Shown here: piece by piece, positions 46,008-53,592 of the stretch | Layout: each line of letters begins with the position of its first letter | How positions within the stretch are numbered: the first letter of the stretch is position 1 | From: Clostridioides difficile_A | Lineage (GTDB): Bacteria > Bacillota > Clostridia > Peptostreptococcales > Peptostreptococcaceae | Length of the DNA: 64,000 nt | NCBI GenBank assembly: GCA_945909635.1 | Contig: OX246690.1 | Span: 1,736,001 to 1,800,000, forward strand | Direction of reading: 5' to 3' | Program-made: the position numbers and the translations under genes | The notes under the pieces: generated by a model | What the model saw: only the letters and a program-made list of their open reading frames with translations | Told to the model about the DNA's origin: nothing | Databases searched by the model: none

Positions 46008-46178
46008 ATATAAGAGTTTTGCAGCGTGCGATTTTTCTATTTAAGTATAGTTTAACAGTTGAGACATAAGGCATTGAGAGCGTATGATAAGTGTTATCAA
46101 TTGCACGACTATCCGCGCACTGCAAATTTAAGAGAGTTGTATATATGTAAGTATTAGAAATGCTAAGTTTATTTTGGG
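46008..46178 (+). promoter_or_regulatory. CRISPR leader with long inverted repeat
   Basis: A TATAAT at about 46000 with TTCAAA 16 bases upstream could start the leader transcript. The leader contains TTTGCAGCGTGCG and, about 95 bases on, CGCGCACTGCAAA, near-perfect complements able to close a large stem. It ends TTTATTTTGGG immediately before the first repeat. Confidence 0.7.
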
Positions 46179-46402
46179 GTTTTATATTAACTATGTGGTA
46201 TGTAAATTATCATAATAATATGGAGGTGTTCCTTTAAATAAAGGTTTTATATTAACTATGTGGTATGTAAATTAAGTTCAGATAAAGCTTTAAATAGTTT
46301 TCAAGCGCGTTTTATATTAACTATGTGGTATGTAAATAAGCGAAGTTATGAGTTTAATATCTCAAAAACTCGAGTTTTATATTAACTATGTGGATTTAAA
46401 AT
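46179..46402 (+). CRISPR. CRISPR array: four 29-bp repeats, three 36-bp spacers
   Basis: Repeats at 46179-46207, 46244-46272, 46309-46337 and 46374-46402. The first three are identical, starting GTTTTATATTAACTATGTGG and ending TATGTAAAT. The fourth diverges over its last nine bases (ATTTAAAAT), the usual degenerate terminal repeat, so the array reads left to right. All three spacers are exactly 36 bp. The repeat is the C. difficile type I-B family; no cas genes are in the window, so it relies on Cas proteins encoded elsewhere. Confidence 0.97.
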
Positions 46403-46416
46403 TAAAAATACTAAAA

Positions 46417-46443
46417 ACATTTACTTAAATAGTAGGTGTTTTT
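46417..46443 (+). terminator. Terminator of the CRISPR array transcript
   Basis: ACATTTACT and AGTAGGTGT pair over 9 bp (with G-U) around TAAAT, followed by a T-tract. Confidence 0.75.
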
Positions 46444-46506
46444 CAAATTAAAAGGACGTAATAATATTATAAAAAACAATATATAGGAAAAATATGTAAA
46501 TACATA

Positions 46507-46641
46507 TGTTATAATATTTTTAGCAAGAAGATGGAATCTACAATTTATAGAGTGGAGTTCATGTATCAAAAAATTATCCTCACAACATTGATAAGGGAGG
46601 TGAATATAGTAAGTACTTACTCAAAAGGTAGGTATTTTTTT
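46507..46641 (+). ncRNA. Candidate small RNA or emptied toxin-like transcript
   Basis: An extended -10 (TGTTATAAT at 46507-46515) is followed about 100 bases later by a strong RBS-like AAGGGAGGTGAATATAGT and then directly by a terminator (TACTTACT and GGTAGGTA arms, 46614-46641, T-tract). No start codon fits between the RBS and the hairpin. This gives a roughly 120-nt transcript without a credible ORF. The layout resembles the small type I toxin mRNAs found beside C. difficile CRISPR arrays with the ORF lost, but that is inference. Confidence 0.4.
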
Positions 46642-46771
46642 ATACAAAAAATCAAAGGAAGTGAATTTAGGTGAATTTGATATTAAAAAATGAGGGGGGA
46701 AGATAAGAGAAGTCTCATTCAAGACATTCTTACTTAACTTATATGATGCTTCTTATTGCAGATATAGTGAG

Positions 46772-47101
46772 TTAAAAATCCAATTGAAATAGTTGCAATG
46801 CTTGAGAAATGGGTAGGCCAAGCCGAGTTGTTATAATAGCTATTAATATCATTGCTATTATTGTAATATCTAATTTTCTTGTGAATAAACCTATTACTAT
46901 ATATTCAAGACCCATTACATAGCGAGAAAGTACTTCTAGTTTAACAGTTCTTTTTCTATATATATTTCCATACATTGATTCTAATTTATTAAAATATTTT
47001 TCACTGCAAAAACTAGTTTTAGGTTTAATTAAAGATATTATTGTAGTTAATATTATAATTCCTATTCCAATAAGTATAAGATAGGTATTCCAAAGTTTCA
47101 T
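46772..47101 (-). CDS. Small integral membrane protein, unknown function
   Basis: 109 residues with about three hydrophobic segments (residues 5-24, 62-75, 79-95) and a charged central loop rich in Lys/Tyr. GAAGG precedes the ATG at 47101. No family recognised. It lies in a group of small membrane proteins around the secreted protein at 47560, the frameshifted gene just upstream being co-oriented, so the two may have formed an operon with roles such as self-immunity or export; this is inference. Confidence 0.65.
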   Translation of the reverse strand: MKLWNTYLILIGIGIIILTTIISLIKPKTSFCSEKYFNKLESMYGNIYRKRTVKLEVLSRYVMGLEYIVIGLFTRKLDITIIAMILIAIITTRLGLPISQALQLFQLDF

Positions 47102-47168
47102 AGAAAAGACCTTCTTTAAAATATAATTTATTAAGGTGAAAATTTAAAAAAAAATCATTTAGCTTTAT

Positions 47169-47351
47169 CTATTTTTATTTAAATAATAAAATATTATGTG
47201 AATTAGAGTACCTATAAGCACCCCCACAAATAAAAACATAAATGGTTTAATTTTATTAAAGCTTATTTCTTTTGCAAAAATAAATTCATAAGAAGGCTAC
47301 AATACAAAAACCTAGCATAGTGGGAAAAGAAGTCTTTAAAATATTTTTCAT
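47169..47351 (-). pseudogene. Frameshifted small membrane protein gene
   Basis: From the ATG at 47351 (GGTGATTATTT RBS region) the frame encodes MKNILKTSFPTMLGFCIVAF and then hits TGA. A one-base shift at that point opens SYEFIFAKEISFNKIKPFMF followed by a second hydrophobic helix and NKNR before a stop at about 47169. Joined, they make a protein of about 62 residues with two membrane segments. The interruption suggests inactivation by a single-base indel. Confidence 0.6.
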
Positions 47352-47559
47352 AAATAATCACCAACTCATATAAGGTTTATTTTTCTTAATTAAAGTATAT
47401 CAGCAACATAATTACAAAGAGTATCTAAAATATTACAAATATATGTAATAAAATTTAATGATAATATATTAAATATCAAAAAATATAACTATTCTACAAA
47501 AATAGATTGAAAATTCTGAGTATTTATATTATAATTTATATAAACAAGGAGGTGTTCTT

Positions 47560-48291
47560 ATGAAATTAAAAAAACTTGTACCATTTGTAATATCAGTATT
47601 AATGATTTTTCAAGTATGTGTACCATTTACTTTTGCTGATGAAGACCCCCCTGAAAAAATTCCTCAAAGGATAATAGATTTAGCAAATCACAACATTAGA
47701 CCTAGAAATGAAGACCCTAAGAGTAAAGTAATGTTAAACAGTAAAGATATCAAAAACTTAATATCAACAGAAGAAGATACAATATTAGATGTTGTAAAAA
47801 TAGCTGAAAATAAAGATTCAGAAACATTTGATGCAACTGTAATAGTAACTAGAGCTATACTTAACAAATATCAGGAAGAAATACTTGCAGATGTAAAGTA
47901 TTTTGTAAAAATGACATATGATAAACGTAATTTGCCTGATGGATATCCTGGATACAAAATAACTAATGTGAGTGGTGGTGTTATATCTAAGTCAGACCCA
48001 CAAATGACTCCTACAAAATTATATCTACGTTCAATTTCTGGTTACAGTAGATATCTTAATGCTACAGGGAATCGTACTTCTGGAATAGAAAAATTTAATT
48101 CTACAACATGGAATTCACCAAAAATGGGTTCTACATATTCATTTTCTCCAAGTTCTAATTACTACTATGATGCTAGTGGAGCAGGTGGAGTAAATGCACA
48201 GGCTCATTTAACAGTAAAGAGAAGTGTATCAAGTGCCACTTGGACTGATTATGTAGATGTTTTTATAGGAACTAGATTTGGTTTAACATAA
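47560..48291 (+). CDS. Secreted protein, unknown function
   Basis: 243 residues with a clear signal peptide (KLKK, hydrophobic core, TFA/DEDPPEK) at a strong AAGGAGGTG RBS. The mature part has an acidic/Lys-rich N-terminal half and a Ser/Tyr/Thr/Gly-rich C-terminal half (residues about 150-243) likely to be beta-sheet, with no Cys, no LPXTG and no membrane anchor. No family recognised. It is followed after 29 bases by a small membrane protein in the same direction, then a terminator, so the two form a unit. A bacteriocin-like or surface-acting role with a membrane partner is possible but unproven. Confidence 0.75.
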   Translation: MKLKKLVPFVISVLMIFQVCVPFTFADEDPPEKIPQRIIDLANHNIRPRNEDPKSKVMLNSKDIKNLISTEEDTILDVVKIAENKDSETFDATVIVTRAILNKYQEEILADVKYFVKMTYDKRNLPDGYPGYKITNVSGGVISKSDPQMTPTKLYLRSISGYSRYLNATGNRTSGIEKFNSTTWNSPKMGSTYSFSPSSNYYYDASGAGGVNAQAHLTVKRSVSSATWTDYVDVFIGTRFGLT

Positions 48292-48320
48292 AATATAAAT
48301 ATGGAATTTAGGTGCTTTTT

Positions 48321-48608
48321 ATGAAAATTTTTTTATATGTTTTATATAGTTTTATAGTTATTACGATTAATTTTATATTAAAAGAAAAAAATTATAACTT
48401 TATTTTATTAGCAATATTTTTTATACTTCTATTAATTCAAAATGGGGTATTAAAAACAGGTTATCAAAATAGAGCCACATTTTATCAAGACAATTACTTT
48501 AATGAAGAAAATAAAAATGATGAGATAAAACTTATGACTATAAAGAATTTTATATTTTTGTCTTTACCAGTATGCTTTAATATACTATTCAACTATTTAA
48601 TTTCTTAA
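48321..48608 (+). CDS. Small membrane protein paired with the secreted protein
   Basis: 95 residues from the ATG at 48321 (TTTAGGTG just upstream; an in-frame GTG at 48312 overlaps that RBS). Three hydrophobic segments: residues 1-18, 25-42 and 75-92, with an extramembrane loop of about 30 polar residues. No family recognised. Co-transcribed with the secreted protein at 47560, 29 bases apart, and closed by a shared terminator; could be an immunity or export partner. Confidence 0.65.
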   Translation: MKIFLYVLYSFIVITINFILKEKNYNFILLAIFFILLLIQNGVLKTGYQNRATFYQDNYFNEENKNDEIKLMTIKNFIFLSLPVCFNILFNYLIS

Positions 48609-48660
48609 ATTGCATTTAGATTTATTTTAGTAGTATATAAATTAAATTTAAATATTAGAC

Positions 48661-48693
48661 AAAAAGGTGATAGATAATTTCTATCACCTTTTT
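48661..48693. terminator. Bidirectional terminator
   Basis: AAAAAGGTGATAGA and TCTATCACCTTTTT arms with a 5-base loop; serves both the secreted-protein operon and the convergent small gene at 48841. Confidence 0.92.
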
Positions 48694-48840
48694 AATATAT
48701 TCTACTTTAAAAATAATTTTTTATTAGTTAAAAAAATTATAGTATATGTTGTAATAATACGAACGAAATTTATTCTACAAAATAAAATATAATAAAAATA
48801 ATTCATTTTGATATTTGTGCCCTTAGACACTTCAAACATC

Positions 48841-49026
48841 TTAAAAGGGTGATTTTTTCATTTCTCCAAACAACCTTGTTTTTTTATCTGTAATTATTAA
48901 ATCAATCTTATTTTCTTCTAATATTTCTGTTACAGTACAAATGAGATTATCTAAGTCAAAACTTCGAGTTATTTTTAGTTGCTTGTTATTTACTACTCTT
49001 TTAAGTATATAAGTCTTAAAACACAT
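48841..49026 (-). CDS. Small hypothetical protein
   Basis: 61 residues, mixed charge, no membrane segment: a central DLDNLICTVTEILEENKIDLIITD suggests an alpha/beta fold. GGGGTGATATAA precedes the ATG. Just upstream on the same strand lies a ruined copy of the small gene found intact at 53593, so the gene may once have been second in a two-gene unit. No family recognised. Confidence 0.5.
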   Translation of the reverse strand: MCFKTYILKRVVNNKQLKITRSFDLDNLICTVTEILEENKIDLIITDKKTRLFGEMKKSPF

Positions 49027-49086
49027 TTATATCACCCCATATATTTATAAAGTAGATGAAACTAAAAAAGATTCTCTAGAAAAGAA

Positions 49087-49191
49087 AATCTATATAACTA
49101 TGTATCTATAAAATTATAATAATCATATGAACTATCAGTATAAACAATCAATATATGTGTATATCCATACAATTTATTTTTAAATATACAT
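49087..49191 (-). pseudogene. Decayed paralogue of the small gene at 53593
   Basis: The minus-strand frame from the ATG at 49191 gives MYI then stops, but continues as YILIVYTDSSYDYYNFIDT, matching YISSSYDYCNFLDT and surrounding residues of the intact protein at 53593-53769. The matching RBS context (GTAATAATATG) is also kept. At least three stops interrupt it and the C-terminal third is absent. Confidence 0.7.
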
Positions 49192-49323
49192 ATTATTACC
49201 CACATAAAAACTTTCACAAAACCAAAAGAGTATATATTTTTGATGACTGCTTGATATAACTTATAATTCGTTTTATAAGTCTTATTTAATATATATTTAT
49301 GACACTAAATTCCTTTGGTTTTG

Positions 49324-49400
49324 CCAATTTAGTTTTATTCTACAATTAAAACAATATAATACAACTAGATATTATTCAACAGATATGTTTTAAAATTGAA
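49324..49400. repeat. Upstream repeat shared with the 53.9-kb locus (copy 1)
   Basis: The 22 bases starting CCAATTTAGTTTTATTCTAC at 49324 are identical to those at 53896. The next ~60 bases (ATATAATAC, CTAGA, ATTATTCAACA, TTGAA) are also similar in order. Both copies lie upstream of the paralogous small genes, suggesting duplicated control regions. Confidence 0.7.
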
Positions 49401-49478
49401 TAAATTTATAGATATGAATAATCTTTTTTATATGTAAAAAGGTAATGAAATATTTAATAAGTAATAATAGAAGATATT

Positions 49479-49500
49479 AAAAAAGAGTGCAAAAGCACTC
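49479..49500 (-). terminator. Minus-strand terminator
   Basis: GAGTGC-TTTT-GCACTC followed on the minus strand by a T-tract. No ORF leads into it; see the candidate RNA at 49631-49716. Confidence 0.75.
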
Positions 49501-49630
49501 CAATTGTGAGAAATATATACATGAAATCATTATTACAACAATGAAAAATGTACATATAAGAGACAGTTTGTATTTATCTTACATGATAACCTATTAATGT
49601 TGACTAGATGTTCATCATAGTAACATAAAA

Positions 49631-49716
49631 GAAAAAAGGAGTAATTCATACTCCATTTGTCAAAAATATAAAACTTTCATATAAGGTTATTATAACATAA
49701 TTAATAAAAGTGTAAA
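49631..49716 (-). ncRNA. Candidate short minus-strand RNA with its own promoter
   Basis: TTTACA (49716-49711) and TATAAT (49694-49689) with a 16-base spacer read leftward into a hairpin GGAGTA-TGAAT-TACTCC plus T-tract at 49631-49656. That predicts a transcript of about 50 bases, or about 200 if it reads to the next terminator at 49479. No ORF of note. Confidence 0.45.
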
Positions 49717-49745
49717 GATATATAATAAATTTGTAAAGCTAAAGA

Positions 49746-49828
49746 TAAAAACATAAATCCTAGTTTAAAGGATTTATCTCAGATTGTTGACTAATAGCTT
49801 CTTGGTTTGATAAAACTTAAGAAGCTAT
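49746..49828 (-). terminator. Stem-loop and terminator downstream of the VOC gene
   Basis: On the minus strand a 10-bp hairpin (ATAGCTTCTT and complement, 49794-49828) is followed by ATAAATCC-GGATTTAT at 49753-49777 with a GTTTTTA tail, which acts as terminator for the VOC-family gene. Confidence 0.65.
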
Positions 49829-49918
49829 CTCGATTTTACCATAAGCTTTTTTAAGACTTAAAAGATTGGTATTAACAAGCTAAATTTACAATAGGGTTAC
49901 TTACTAATATACAATCAG

Positions 49919-50284
49919 CTATACCCAAAATGCCCACCTTACACCAAATCTATCTTCAAATCTTACAGTGCATGGACTGTAATCTGTGGATTGTATTGGG
50001 TTAATTGTAATACTTTCAAACTCCATATTTGAATAAGCTCTTTTTAACTCATCTTCATTATCAAACTGGAGACATAACTGATATCCTCCAGACTTTGAAA
50101 CTCCATCACTATTACCAAAATCATTTAGTATGAGCAATCCATCATGAATTGTTAGTTCTGCATGAACGACAAGACTTGAATTGGAATCCTCAATGAGCGT
50201 TTTAACATCAGCATATAGTGCATTCTTATATAGCTCTATCGCCTCTTTACAATTTCTGTTAAAATATATATGAGTTATGAGCAT
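49919..50284 (-). CDS. VOC/PhnB-like glyoxalase-fold protein
   Basis: 121 residues of the PhnB-like vicinal-oxygen-chelate family: ITHIYFNRNCKEAIELYKNAL at the N-terminus, HAELTIHDGLLILNDFG near residues 41-57, and CTVRFEDRFGVRWAFWV at the C-terminus (usual ending DxFGxxWxx). Members are cytoplasmic dimers with metal sites of varied activity, so the substrate is unknown. GGAGGG precedes the ATG. Monocistronic with its own terminator. Confidence 0.88.
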   Translation of the reverse strand: MLITHIYFNRNCKEAIELYKNALYADVKTLIEDSNSSLVVHAELTIHDGLLILNDFGNSDGVSKSGGYQLCLQFDNEDELKRAYSNMEFESITINPIQSTDYSPCTVRFEDRFGVRWAFWV

Positions 50285-50365
50285 TAAAATCCCTCCTGTG
50301 TTTTATATTATAATATCATTTACATTATACGACTAAATGTTGTCTGCATTATATCATAATCAATT

Positions 50366-50402
50366 TAAAAAGGCTATCGACAGTTTTATGTTGATAGCCT
50401 GA
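50366..50402 (-). terminator. Terminator of the XRE-cupin gene at 50472
   Basis: AGGCTATC with inner ACA/TGT pairing makes a hairpin followed on the minus strand by TTTTTAAATT. Confidence 0.8.
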
Positions 50403-50471
50403 TATAAATCTTAGTTTAAAGAATTTATATTTTTGTATAAGAAATAATTATTCCATTTTTAAACAATATTT

Positions 50472-51023
50472 TTAAACTGGATAGTAATTTATTATTACTG
50501 TTTTTAATGTTTTTTCCCCTTGATTATGGTATGTATGTACTGATTCAGCTGAAAAACAAATAGAGTCATTCTCTTTAAGTTGATAAACGCAATCATTTGC
50601 TTCTAATTTTAATTGTCCTTCTAGAATCATAATGTATTCTTGTGATTTTTCAGAATGACCAACAGATGTATAACTATGACCCTCTTCTAATTCCATTTGA
50701 AATAACTCAAAGTTTCTAGTTGGTGTATTAGGATAATAACAATAAAGACGATAATCTTCATTTTCTGAAACTTGTACATCTATATCAGCTTTTGACACAA
50801 TAAAAGTTTCGTTTTGAGGTTGATCAAGTATCGCAGTATATGGAACATTTAATCCACTTGCAATTTTCCAAATTGTATTTACTGTTGGATTAGAGTCCCC
50901 TTTTTCAATTTGTGATAACATGACCTTACTTACACCAGATAATTCTGCAAGTTGACCTAGACTTAGGTTACGTTCATTACGTAATCTATTTAAATTTTTA
51001 GCAATAATAGTATTAATACTCAT
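50472..51023 (-). CDS. XRE-family regulator with cupin domain
   Basis: 183 residues: HTH at about residues 9-62 (LNRLRNERNLSLGQLAELSGVSKVMLSQIEKG), cupin_2 at about 108-180 (LEEGHSYTSVGHSEKSQEYIMILEG, NDSICFSAESVHTY). AAGGAG precedes the ATG. It is divergent from the PLP-dependent enzyme gene at 51214, whose promoter region holds tandem operator-like repeats, so it probably controls that gene in response to a small molecule such as an amino acid. Confidence 0.88.
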   Translation of the reverse strand: MSINTIIAKNLNRLRNERNLSLGQLAELSGVSKVMLSQIEKGDSNPTVNTIWKIASGLNVPYTAILDQPQNETFIVSKADIDVQVSENEDYRLYCYYPNTPTRNFELFQMELEEGHSYTSVGHSEKSQEYIMILEGQLKLEANDCVYQLKENDSICFSAESVHTYHNQGEKTLKTVIINYYPV

Positions 51024-51047
51024 ATTAACTCCTTAAAATGTAAATTA

Positions 51048-51076
51048 TTGACAAATATAATTTACGAATGTATAAT
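51048..51076 (+). promoter_or_regulatory. Promoter of the PLP-enzyme gene
   Basis: TTGACA at 51048 and TATAAT at 51071 with a 17-base spacer, consensus at both hexamers. It overlaps the first of two 34-bp direct repeats. Confidence 0.85.
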
Positions 51077-51125
51077 TTATTTAACGTTATTTATAATTTA
51101 CAAAGGTATAATATAATGAACGTTA
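51056..51125. repeat. Tandem 34-bp direct repeats, candidate operators
   Basis: 51056-51089 and 51092-51125 align without gaps with about 5 mismatches; both contain TATAATTTAC, GTATAAT and AACGTTA. The first copy covers the -10 box, so a bound XRE-cupin dimer pair would block transcription. Confidence 0.65.
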
Positions 51126-51213
51126 AGTATACTGTACATCCGTAATATAAATTATAATGCATAAAGGACTGTTTTTCAATGGATGTTAGTTGAGAGATTA
51201 AGGGGGAATTGTA

Positions 51214-52176
51214 ATGCATGTACTTAATAATGTTACAGGAGCTATAGGCAATACTCATATGTTATGTTTATCTAAAATAGCAAAGGAATTTGGAGTTGAA
51301 GGTAATATCTATGCAAAGATGGAATATTTAAATCCAGGATTCAGTAAAAAGGATCGTGTAGCATTACAAATGATTACAGAAGCAGAAAATGCAGGGTTAT
51401 TAGTTCCAGGTCAAGCAGTTGTGGAATTAACAAGTGGCAATACAGGAACAGGATTAGCAATAGCTTGTGCATGTAAAGGTTATAAATTTATTGCATGTAT
51501 GTCAAAAGGAAATTCTATGGAAAGAGCAAGAATGATGAAAGCTTTAGGAGCAGAAGTAGTTCTTGTAGACCAAATGCCAAATTCAGTTCATGGACAAGTA
51601 TCAGGTGAAGATTTAGCACTTGTAGAAGTCGAGGCTCAAAAAATAGCAAAAGAAAGAAATGCATTTAGAGCAGACCAATTCAATCTAGAAGCTTGTAACC
51701 ACGCACATGAATGTTATACAGCAGAAGAAATGTGGGAGCAATTAGATGGAAATATTGATGTGTTTGTAGATTTTCTTGGAAGTGGTAGTACTTTTGCTGG
51801 TTGTTCAAAAACACTTAAAAAACATAATCCTTCTATTAAATGCTATGTGGTTGAACCTGCAACAGCAGCAATTTATTCAGGTAAAGAAATAACTGACCAA
51901 GGGCATAAAATACAAGGTGGAGGCTACTCTATGGATTTGCCACTAGTAGACAAAAAACTTATTGATGGATACATTCAAGTAACAGATGATGAAGCAACTG
52001 ATGTAGCAAGAAAATTAGCTAAATTAGAGGGTGTCTTTGCAGGTTTTTCTTCTGGTGCAAATGTATGCGCAGCAATTAAGTTATTACAAAGTACAGAAAA
52101 AGGGAAAAGTATAGTCTTGACTCTTAATGATAGTGGCCTAAAATATTTAAGTACTGATTTATACGAAGAATTATAA
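51214..52176 (+). CDS. Cysteine synthase-family PLP-dependent enzyme
   Basis: 320 residues, fold-type II. PLP Lys by alignment is K46 in NPGFSKKDRVA (usual NPxxSxKDR); substrate loop TSGNTGTGLA near 69-78; phosphate loop GSGSTFAG near 193; IQGGGYSMDLP near 235 corresponds to the GIGAGFIP region. Related to O-acetylserine sulfhydrylase/CBS-like enzymes, but GFSKK and QGGGYSM differ from CysK, so the substrate may be another beta-substituted amino acid. GGGGGAA precedes the ATG. Monocistronic; terminator at 52232; divergent XRE-cupin regulator. Confidence 0.85.
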   Translation: MHVLNNVTGAIGNTHMLCLSKIAKEFGVEGNIYAKMEYLNPGFSKKDRVALQMITEAENAGLLVPGQAVVELTSGNTGTGLAIACACKGYKFIACMSKGNSMERARMMKALGAEVVLVDQMPNSVHGQVSGEDLALVEVEAQKIAKERNAFRADQFNLEACNHAHECYTAEEMWEQLDGNIDVFVDFLGSGSTFAGCSKTLKKHNPSIKCYVVEPATAAIYSGKEITDQGHKIQGGGYSMDLPLVDKKLIDGYIQVTDDEATDVARKLAKLEGVFAGFSSGANVCAAIKLLQSTEKGKSIVLTLNDSGLKYLSTDLYEEL

Positions 52177-52231
52177 TAATGTTAGAATAGTGATATATTA
52201 TTCCTTAAATTAAATATATAGATTTAAATTA

Positions 52232-52287
52232 TAAAAAGTATCTCAATGTAGTTTTTGAAAATTATAAAGGAGATGCTTTTTATTTTA
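52232..52287 (+). terminator. Terminator of the PLP-enzyme gene
   Basis: AAAAAGTATCTC and GAGATGCTTTTT arms and a T-rich tail. The remaining bases to 52590 are A/T-rich with nothing recognisable. Confidence 0.7.
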
Positions 52288-52591
52288 TAGATATAGAATG
52301 TTATAGGAGTAATAATAAAAATAGTGGGAAATGAATCAATATGTAAGAGGGCATATACTGTAACTATTTTCTTAGATTGTATAAAATTAGATATAAGTAT
52401 AAATAGATAAAGCTATTCTTATTTAGTAAGTTTTACCTATTTATAACTAATTAAAAAAAGTAATCTTGTAGATGCAAATTAGTTTTTGAAAGAAATTAAA
52501 TTCTGAAATTAGATTTATACTTTAGAAACATGAAGGTATATAAAATTTGACTAGATAATAGAATCAATTATTAGTATAAGTGTATTTTATA

Positions 52592-52912
52592 CTACATTTT
52601 AGATTCTTCATCTGTTCTCTCAATTTTAAAAATAACAGGACGAATACCATCATTGCAAGAACATATAGCAATTCCTTCTTTATCTATCCAATCTCCATAG
52701 TAAAACAATTCACTACCATGAGATAAAGCAAATACATACTGATACATTGCCTTCCATGCTTCATCACATAATTTCTCAGGTTTAGCAAAATCTCCAAAAA
52801 ATACTTCTCCTACTTTATGCATAGGGCATTTTCCAATACCTTCACATCCATATTTATCTGCTAAATCTTGATGGAATGTAGTTTTTATAACTTCTATTTT
52901 ACATTTTTTCAT
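52592..52912 (-). CDS. TIGR04076 family protein
   Basis: 106 residues from the ATG at 52912 (AAGGAG 9 bases upstream; the ATG at 52921 lies against the RBS). Matches the TIGR04076 family: KCKIEVIKTTFHQDLADKYG, GKCPMHKVGEVFF, DEAWKAMYQYVFALSHG, SCNDGIRPVIFKIER. Several conserved Cys suggest metal or redox chemistry, but no function is known. Two nested palindromes with AGTACT cores lie upstream (52973-53017) and probably control it. Confidence 0.85.
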   Translation of the reverse strand: MKKCKIEVIKTTFHQDLADKYGCEGIGKCPMHKVGEVFFGDFAKPEKLCDEAWKAMYQYVFALSHGSELFYYGDWIDKEGIAICSCNDGIRPVIFKIERTDEESKM

Positions 52913-52972
52913 AAAAATCATCTCCTTATATATTTGTTTATATAAGTATATGTTCTATTTTATGTTTAAACA

Positions 52973-53060
52973 AGTACTTACTTTTAAGTAAAGTACTAAC
53001 GTTTGGGAGAGTACTCTTAATATAGAACTTAGTTATACACAAATCTACAATCGTGTAGAT
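52973..53060. promoter_or_regulatory. Cluster of palindromic operator-like sites
   Basis: AGTACTTAC ... GTAAAGTACT (52973-52997), AGAGTACTCT (53008-53017, perfect) and ATCTACA-ATCG-TGTAGAT (53043-53060, perfect) lie 60-150 bases upstream of the TIGR04076 gene. The bases from 53061 to 53460 hold no recognisable gene. Confidence 0.5.
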
Positions 53061-53462
53061 AATATGAAAATTAGTAAATTATTGACATTAAGATAACTTG
53101 TATTAAATGAACTTTAAATAAACTAATTCATAAAAATAATAAATAAAAATATAAATAAACATAAAGAAAAGATAAGAATTTTGTCTAGTTATACATTTTT
53201 ATTGACCAGTTATGCAGTTGATATTGAATATTCTAAATATTGGTGTTATTTTATAGGTGGTTTAAACATACTAGGGGGATTTTATAGATGTTATTTGTAT
53301 GATTTATAGAGAATGTACAAAATAGTAAAAATTTAGGCTATATTTGATGAGATTACAGAATATATGTATAGAAAAATGCTCATACATTAAGTTAGGTATA
53401 AGGAATGTATAATTTGTATTGGATGATTTATTTTTATATGTATGCTTTTAACTGTTTTAATG

Positions 53463-53500
53463 AAAAAGTAAAGATGTACTCCCAATACATCTTTACTTTA
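53463..53500 (-). terminator. Terminator of the small gene at 53593
   Basis: A 14-bp perfect hairpin (TAAAGTAAAGATGTA and complement) followed on the minus strand by a T-tract. Confidence 0.8.
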
Positions 53501-53592
53501 GCAGAAGTTATAGTTACTTATAAAGTACAAAAAAATTATATATTTATTAAGGTAGGTAAATCCAAAAAGGCTTTCCTAGGAAAAACTTAATT

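Noticed and set aside
46561..46674. 37-residue frame beginning at the ATG at 46561
   Set aside because: The spacing from GGAG is only 3 bases and the frame reads through the terminator at 46614-46641; it has no hydrophobic toxin-like segment.
47560..48291. Sortase-anchored or lipoprotein surface protein
   Set aside because: There is no LPXTG-like motif, C-terminal helix or lipobox Cys; only a cleavable signal peptide is visible.
53405..53590. Plus-strand 61-residue open frame
   Set aside because: It runs straight through the 14-bp terminator hairpin at 53463-53500 that serves the opposite-strand gene, and has no RBS.
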